A stretch of DNA of 64,000 nucleotides, taken from assembly GCF_002377945.1 (NCBI RefSeq), contig NZ_DFQV01000001.1, positions 21,547-85,546 of the forward strand, read 5' to 3'. Origin of the DNA: Psychrobacter sp. UBA3480 (GTDB taxonomy: Bacteria > Pseudomonadota > Gammaproteobacteria > Pseudomonadales > Moraxellaceae). A model generated the notes under the pieces. That model did no database searches. It was not told the DNA's origin and saw only the letters and a program-made list of their open reading frames with translations. Shown in pieces: positions 57,198-64,000 of this stretch. Position 1 is the stretch's first letter. Every line of letters starts with the position of its first letter. Position numbers and translations under genes: made by a program.

Positions 57198-58565
57198 TTA
57201 GCCTAGTACCGACTTTATAAGATCAGCTAAATCATTAGCCATTACATCGCACTCTATCTCATCATCTGACTCAACCATCACGCGAATCATAGGCTCTGTA
57301 CCTGACTGACGTATCAGAAGACGACCACGACCCTCTAGCGTTGCCTGTGCTTTATCAAAAGCAGCAACCAACTCCTCATGTTTGAATGGGTCTTGCATTT
57401 GAGATAAGCGTACATTGACTAGCTTTTGCGGTAACACTTCAAAACCTTCAACAAGCTCACTTAGCGCACGCTCTCTGGCTTGCATGACTGCCAGTACTTG
57501 CAAACCAGCAATGATAGCGTCCCCTGTGCGACTTTTATCTAAGCATAAGATATGACCAGATGGCTCACCGCCCAATATCCAGCCATTAGCTTCTAAGTCC
57601 TGCATCACATAGCGATCACCCACCTTTGCGCGAGTAAATTGAATGTCTGCATCTTTTAGTGCCAGCTCTAACCCCATGTTGCTCATGAGCGTGCCGACAA
57701 CACCTTCAGCTTTGGTTTTACCTTGGGTAGCAAGTACATATAAGATACCATCACCATCAACTAGCTTACCCGTCTCATCAACCATTACGATACGGTCACC
57801 ATCACCATCTAGTGCAATACCGACATCTGCTTCATGCTCAAGCACGGCTTTTTGTAAGCTTTCAGGATGAGTAGAACCACATTCAGCATTGATATTGATA
57901 CCGTCTGGCGTATTATTGATAGCAATCACGTTTGCCCCCAACTCGCGCATCACTCTAGGTGCTACGCTATAGCCCGCACCATTCGCACAATCCACTACTA
58001 CCGTCAGATGACTAAGGTCGTACTGATAAGGGAAGCTGCCTTTGCAAAATTCAATATAGCGACCTTTCGCATCATCAATACGGTTGTTTTTGCCCAAATG
58101 TGCAGGATCAAGAATAGGCATTATGGCAACATCACTACCAACGTCGTTCATAATTGCCGTCAATTTATCATTGATTGCAGTTTGCATTTCATCACTTATC
58201 TTTTTGCCATCACCTGAGAAAAACTTGATGCCATTATCATAATAAGGGTTGTGCGAGGCTGAAATAACCACACCAGCATCTGCATTAAAGCTACGGGTTA
58301 AATGCGCAATCGCTGGGGTTGGCAATGGACCAAGCATATAAACATCAACACCTGCTGCATTAAAACCTGCTTGTAATGCTCCCTCTATCACATAGCCTGA
58401 CAGACGCGTATCTTTACCAATCACCACACTTGGCTTACGCGTAGGATTTTCATTTTTTTCTATGAGAACAAGCCCAGTGACATAGCCTAGTTTTAAGATA
58501 AAGTCCGGTGTAATTGGCAATTCACCAAATTTTCCGCGAATTCCATCAGTGCCAAAATAGCTCAT
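57198..58565 (-). CDS. glmM: Phosphoglucosamine mutase
   Basis: Converts glucosamine 6-phosphate to glucosamine 1-phosphate for cell-wall and lipopolysaccharide precursors. [13 protein letters not shown] at the N-terminus, [19 protein letters not shown] with the phosphoserine near 102, metal loop [13 protein letters not shown] near 246, GGEPSGH, and [15 protein letters not shown] for phosphate binding. 455 residues. Upstream of pdxH and separated from guaB by a terminator. Confidence 0.97.
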   Translation of the reverse strand: MSYFGTDGIRGKFGELPITPDFILKLGYVTGLVLIEKNENPTRKPSVVIGKDTRLSGYVIEGALQAGFNAAGVDVYMLGPLPTPAIAHLTRSFNADAGVVISASHNPYYDNGIKFFSGDGKKISDEMQTAINDKLTAIMNDVGSDVAIMPILDPAHLGKNNRIDDAKGRYIEFCKGSFPYQYDLSHLTVVVDCANGAGYSVAPRVMRELGANVIAINNTPDGININAECGSTHPESLQKAVLEHEADVGIALDGDGDRIVMVDETGKLVDGDGILYVLATQGKTKAEGVVGTLMSNMGLELALKDADIQFTRAKVGDRYVMQDLEANGWILGGEPSGHILCLDKSRTGDAIIAGLQVLAVMQARERALSELVEGFEVLPQKLVNVRLSQMQDPFKHEELVAAFDKAQATLEGRGRLLIRQSGTEPMIRVMVESDDEIECDVMANDLADLIKSVLG

Positions 58566-58651
58566 TATGTGTTCCTCAAGTCAAAAAAATAAAAGGCCAA
58601 GCGTATACGCAGGCAATACTATTGTTGTAATAATCTGTTTCTGTATTTTAC

Positions 58652-58693
58652 AAAAAAAACAGCCAACAATAACATAGCATTGTTGGCTGTTTG
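58652..58693 (-). terminator. Rho-independent terminator after guaB
   Basis: Perfect stem AAACAGCCAACAAT / ATTGTTGGCTGTTT with an 8-base loop, followed by a T run on the minus strand. Confidence 0.93.
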
Positions 58694-58777
58694 TATCTTA
58701 AGCTCGCTGCAGCCTTACGTCTCAGCTAACACTAATACGATGTAAATCTACAAAAGTGAAGCGTCTTACGGAACGAT

Positions 58778-60268
<1,491 letters not shown>

Positions 60269-60527
60269 TTATTTTGATGGGTAGGAGCTCAGGGTTAAGC
60301 GTATTAATCGTTGCAGCTGTATGCACAGTGCCGACTCATCGCCAACCACTCAGTTATCCTATAAAAATAACGCCACATTATAACAAATAAGCGCCTCGCT
60401 GACACACTATATTTGTCAGATTATTTTACACAAGTGCGTCTTTATCGATGTCAGTCATATCTCAAACCATTAATAGCTCCCTTTTGAAAACAATCCGGCT
60501 CGCAAGGCTCATCGCTATTCCCAATTT

Positions 60528-62513
60528 CTAGTCGTCTTTTGTTAACGTAAAGCGCTCTGTAGGTAGATACTTGTTTTGCTGCGCATGCAGGTAACCAAGC
60601 ATTTGCTCCCGTATCTCACAGGCCAGCGTCCATGCCTCTATAGGCCCTACCGATGAAACAGCGCCGCGCAGTTGAATAGTATTTTCGGTCACATCAACCA
60701 CATACATTTCGGGTTCTGTTTTATTATCCCAAAGCTTATTGTCCTTGACCATCGATATAAATGCCTCTCGGATAGCGTCGATATCTGCGCCATAATCAAT
60801 ATACAAAAACACAGGACAGGTCTGATGAACCTCTGTATGCGACCAATTCTCCACTCGTTCAGTGATTAGCTCACGCATCGGCACGATCAAGCGACGCTCA
60901 TCCCATGTTTTTAACACAGCATACGTGTAACGCAGGTCTTCAACCGTACTAAAATTACCATCCACTATCACACTATCGCCAATTCGCACTGGCTGCGTCA
61001 CTGCTACCTGTACACCAGCGATGATATTTCCTAATATTGGCTGTGCCGCAATACCGATAACCACACCTGCAATACCCGCTGAAGTCAGTAACGTATTGCC
61101 AAGGCCTTCCATATTGGCAAATTCACTAAGACCTATCCAAAAGCTTCCCAAAATCATCACAAAAATAAACACACGGCGAAATATCGATACATAAGTACGG
61201 CGACGACGTTCTTTATCGAAATGCTCTGCAGCTAGATTCTCAATCTGCATGTCTTGATAGCGATTGGCAAAAAAGTTAATGATACGAATACCCAACCACA
61301 TGGTACTAAATACCAGTCCAATCCAAATCAATGGACGAGTAGATGACGCGACTGCATCTAAATAAGGAAAACCACCAGAAACTAAGGTAAAAACCAATGA
61401 AAAACTGATGGTAAAGGTTAGTGGTACTGTCAGTTTGTTAACCAAATCGGCGACACCATTAGTGCTGCCAACGTGCATGCTGTATTTTTCATCATCGATA
61501 TAATGATTGATGATTTTTCCAGTACCTTTACTTAGTAGCCAACCCATACCCATGGTTAATAAAAAGAACAATATCAGCGCTGAGAATTCCCATAGCGCAA
61601 TTCCAAAAAACTTTAACTTTAACCAAGTGGGCAAATAACGCTCGAACTCAGCTGGGTGATACTGCTCATAGAGATTATCAATATTGCCTACTGTCTGCGC
61701 CGAAAACACCCAAACAGGGGCTTGATCCCCTACCCGCACTCGCTGCAAATAAATAGGAACACGGCGCTCGCGATAATCAACATAGCCAAGCTGAATAGAG
61801 CGTCTAGCAATACCCATGACACTGCTATTATTACCAAGCGGTGGTTCAATTAAGCCATCGGGACGATCTGGCATATCGTCGAATACATAGAGTTCTTTCT
61901 CGGATAATAAGAAATCCAGTCGCTTTGTGAGATCAAGCGCACGGCTACGTTGACTTTTTTCATCAATCAAATTCATGTTTAGCGCATAAGCGGCCAAATC
62001 ATACTGCTGCTTCATTAACGCTGATTGAAAAAACTCTAAGGCTGCAAGCGGCGTTTCTAAATTAGGTGGCTCAGATAACGGCGGCAACCCAGCATTTAGT
62101 TTATCGAGTATATAATAGCTCTCACTATATTCTCCGGTCAGTGCCGTATCACCTTGTAGCCTGCCTGCCTGCTCCACTGCGTTACGCTCAGTAGGATCGA
62201 AGATCTCTTCAGTAATACCAGAAATACTGACACTTTCATCTTTAAGCGCATTGACTTGCTGAGTGGCATATTCAGTAAAACTATCAGGCTTACTAGGCGT
62301 TTGTTTTTCTGACTCGCTCGCATTCTGCCCGCTCTCATTAATTGCTGCGTAAACAGGTACATAGATCACACTTATAGTGACAATCAAAAAGCCCAACAAT
62401 ACTTGCAGCACATGGCTTTTAAAACGACTTTTCTCTACATCTACTTGATGATTATCATCTGAGCGCAAAACGGCACAATGATTGTCCATAGGATTGTGTT
62501 TAAGAGTATTCAT
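60528..62513 (-). CDS. MscS family mechanosensitive ion channel
   Basis: 661 residues: one membrane helix near 35-55, an exported polar domain of about 200-230 residues, then four helices (about 295-480), the pore and beta domain. GIAGVVIGIAAQPILGNIIAGVQVAVTQPVRIGDSVIV is the MscS pore helix and following strand; TYAVLKTWDERRLIVPM and the C-terminal alpha/beta domain follow. Releases solutes on osmotic down-shift; larger MscS homologs may have ion or regulatory specificity. The N-terminal exported domain is not one I recognise. Confidence 0.9.
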   Translation of the reverse strand: MNTLKHNPMDNHCAVLRSDDNHQVDVEKSRFKSHVLQVLLGFLIVTISVIYVPVYAAINESGQNASESEKQTPSKPDSFTEYATQQVNALKDESVSISGITEEIFDPTERNAVEQAGRLQGDTALTGEYSESYYILDKLNAGLPPLSEPPNLETPLAALEFFQSALMKQQYDLAAYALNMNLIDEKSQRSRALDLTKRLDFLLSEKELYVFDDMPDRPDGLIEPPLGNNSSVMGIARRSIQLGYVDYRERRVPIYLQRVRVGDQAPVWVFSAQTVGNIDNLYEQYHPAEFERYLPTWLKLKFFGIALWEFSALILFFLLTMGMGWLLSKGTGKIINHYIDDEKYSMHVGSTNGVADLVNKLTVPLTFTISFSLVFTLVSGGFPYLDAVASSTRPLIWIGLVFSTMWLGIRIINFFANRYQDMQIENLAAEHFDKERRRRTYVSIFRRVFIFVMILGSFWIGLSEFANMEGLGNTLLTSAGIAGVVIGIAAQPILGNIIAGVQVAVTQPVRIGDSVIVDGNFSTVEDLRYTYAVLKTWDERRLIVPMRELITERVENWSHTEVHQTCPVFLYIDYGADIDAIREAFISMVKDNKLWDNKTEPEMYVVDVTENTIQLRGAVSSVGPIEAWTLACEIREQMLGYLHAQQNKYLPTERFTLTKDD

Positions 62514-62587
62514 GTTTTCAAAGCCATCAGTCTACAAAAGGGAAGTATAAAAAATATATCGGTGCTGCTTTAACCTAATTCAGTAAG

Positions 62588-62614
62588 CAAAAAAAAGCCA
62601 GCCTAAAGCTGACT
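62588..62614 (-). terminator. Rho-independent terminator after cysS
   Basis: On the minus strand AGTCAGC pairs with GCTGGCT (one wobble), loop TTTAG, then eight T. Confidence 0.8.
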
Positions 62615-62666
62615 TAATTTATTACGAGATTTGTAGCTATTTACCCTATAAACGGCAAAAATTATT

Positions 62667-64000
62667 TTAAGCGCGGCGCCATGTCGTGCCAGCACGGCTA
62701 TCTTCGAGCTCAATACCTGCCTCTTTTAGTTGCTCACGTATCTCATCAGCACGGGCAAAGTTTTTGTTGGCTTTAGACTCTGCACGTTCGATAATTAAAT
62801 TATCAATAACGGCATCCGTTAGACCATATTCTGCCTGATCACCAGTCACTGCTTGCAAAAACTGCTGCACTGGCTGCTGTAAAATATTTAATACTTGCGC
62901 CAATGCTTTTAGTTGCTGTGCTAATTGCCATGCGGTATCGACGTCTTCTGCTTTAATGGCTTTGTTGATATCACGTGCCAATCCGAATAAGACGCTGATA
63001 GCCGTCGAGCTATTAAAGTCGTCATTCATCGCCTTGATGAAGTCTTGTCCAACCGCGCTATTGTAAGCTTCAGCCACTAAGTCTTCGTTGAGTATGATTG
63101 ACTGTCCTTTTTGCTGCTCAACCAATTTTAGTGCATTGTATAGTCTGCTTAGGCTATTATGTGCTTCATCCAATGCGCTATCAGAGAAGTTAACTTGGCT
63201 GCGGTAATGGCTCGATAATAAGAAAAAACGTACCGTCTCAGGTAAGTACTTTGCCATGACATCACGAATGGTAAAAAAGTTGCCCAATGATTTAGACATT
63301 TTTTCGCCATCGACATTGATAAAACCAACATGCATCCAGTTGCGTGCATACTCACATTCAGTTGCTGCCTCAGATTGCGCGATTTCATTTTCGTGATGCG
63401 GGAACTGTAAGTCATGACCACCGCCGTGAATATCAAAGGTACTACCTAAGCACTTAGTCGACATCGCTGAACATTCAATATGCCAACCTGGACGCCCTTG
63501 ACCCCATGGTGATGCCCACTGCGGCTCGTCAGGTTTTGCAGATTTCCATAGTACAAAGTCAAATGGATTACGTTTATCACTCTCAACCTCGACTCGCGAA
63601 CCTGCCTGCATATCATCCAGATTGCGCTTAGATAATTTGCCATAACCGTCAAAGCTATCGACGGCATAATAGACGTCACCGTTGTCGCCTGCATACGCAT
63701 AGTTGCCAGTGACTAACGTCTCAATCATATTCTGCATATCATCGATATGATCGGTTGCACGTGGCTCAGCATTTGGCATCTCACAACCAAGCGCAGTCGC
63801 GTCTTCATGCATCGCTTCAATGAAACGCTGCGTCAATGTACCAATCTCTTCACCGTTTTCAGCGGCACGAGCAATGATTTTATCATCGATATCGGTAATA
63901 TTGCGCACGTAATTGACGTCATAACCCAAGCGTGTCAACCAGCGTACCGCCATATCGAACCCAACCATCACACGGGCGTGCCCGATATGACAATAATCAT
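62667..64000 (-). CDS. cysS: Cysteinyl-tRNA synthetase (5' end missing, window edge)
   Basis: Class I synthetase charging tRNA-Cys. The frame runs off the window end in [15 protein letters not shown], which holds the HIGH motif, so the first 25-30 residues lie outside. [25 protein letters not shown] with the zinc Cys, [21 protein letters not shown] and KMSKSLGNF (KMSKS) follow; the last residues [13 protein letters not shown] are the usual tail. The Met at about 63971 is internal and not the true start. Confidence 0.97.
   Translation of the reverse strand, partial: DYCHIGHARVMVGFDMAVRWLTRLGYDVNYVRNITDIDDKIIARAAENGEEIGTLTQRFIEAMHEDATALGCEMPNAEPRATDHIDDMQNMIETLVTGNYAYAGDNGDVYYAVDSFDGYGKLSKRNLDDMQAGSRVEVESDKRNPFDFVLWKSAKPDEPQWASPWGQGRPGWHIECSAMSTKCLGSTFDIHGGGHDLQFPHHENEIAQSEAATECEYARNWMHVGFINVDGEKMSKSLGNFFTIRDVMAKYLPETVRFFLLSSHYRSQVNFSDSALDEAHNSLSRLYNALKLVEQQKGQSIILNEDLVAEAYNSAVGQDFIKAMNDDFNSSTAISVLFGLARDINKAIKAEDVDTAWQLAQQLKALAQVLNILQQPVQQFLQAVTGDQAEYGLTDAVIDNLIIERAESKANKNFARADEIREQLKEAGIELEDSRAGTTWRRA

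Overview
The window reads as a chromosomal segment of a gammaproteobacterium of the family Moraxellaceae, most likely Psychrobacter. Several things point that way: moderate-to-low G+C, dense genes with oppositely facing genes sharing terminators, a cold-adapted-type polyester hydrolase resembling those of Moraxella/Psychrobacter, the spermidine route through carboxynorspermidine enzymes, and short interspersed palindromic repeats of a kind I associate with Psychrobacter. This assignment comes from reading the sequence only; no database search was run. No rRNA, tRNA or CRISPR array was seen.

Left part (1-25.6 kb): a minus-strand housekeeping run queD-like > tsaE > mutL > miaA (cut by the window start); a lysine-rich mini-protein; phzF-like > ynfA; the membrane protease htpX; a secreted enterochelin-esterase-like hydrolase whose upstream region carries a complete 715-bp IS1595-type insertion sequence; the polyamine pair nspC and carboxynorspermidine dehydrogenase; DUF924 and CAP-domain proteins; lpxB > rnhB; a DAHP synthase; pepN; a DUF6231-like protein; an isolated pal; a phosphopantetheinyl transferase; and an outer-membrane beta-barrel protein.

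Middle part (26-43 kb): an IclR regulator converges on a minus-strand valine/isobutyrate catabolic cluster (acyl-CoA ligase, prpE, mmsA, isobutyryl-CoA dehydrogenase, enoyl-CoA hydratase, 3-hydroxyisobutyryl-CoA hydrolase, mmsB). Together these would take isobutyryl-CoA to propionyl-CoA. Next come an MFS transporter, a PETase/cutinase-like secreted hydrolase, a tandem pair of metallo-beta-lactamase-like paralogs, and an NsrR-type Rrf2 regulator.

Right part (43-64 kb): DUF3429, a DASH cryptochrome, and an electrophile-detoxification block. In that block an aldehyde dehydrogenase is divergent from a NemR-like redox sensor, followed by YqhD-like alcohol dehydrogenase, CurA-like reductase, DJ-1/PfpI protein and glutathione transferase; two identical 18-bp operator candidates tie it together. 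An EmrB/EmrA-like efflux pair follows, then the housekeeping genes pdxH, glmM, guaB, an MscS channel and cysS (cut by the window end).

Most notable: (i) the insertion sequence sits between a 17/19 Fur box and the siderophore-esterase-like gene it probably controlled; (ii) the PETase-like enzyme combines PETase-type and cutinase-type active-site residues; (iii) the NemR-like regulon keeps the sensor Cys/Lys pair and has twin operators; (iv) two copies of a 175-bp MITE-like element plus two other palindromic repeat families; (v) an NsrR with an enlarged cluster-ligand loop.
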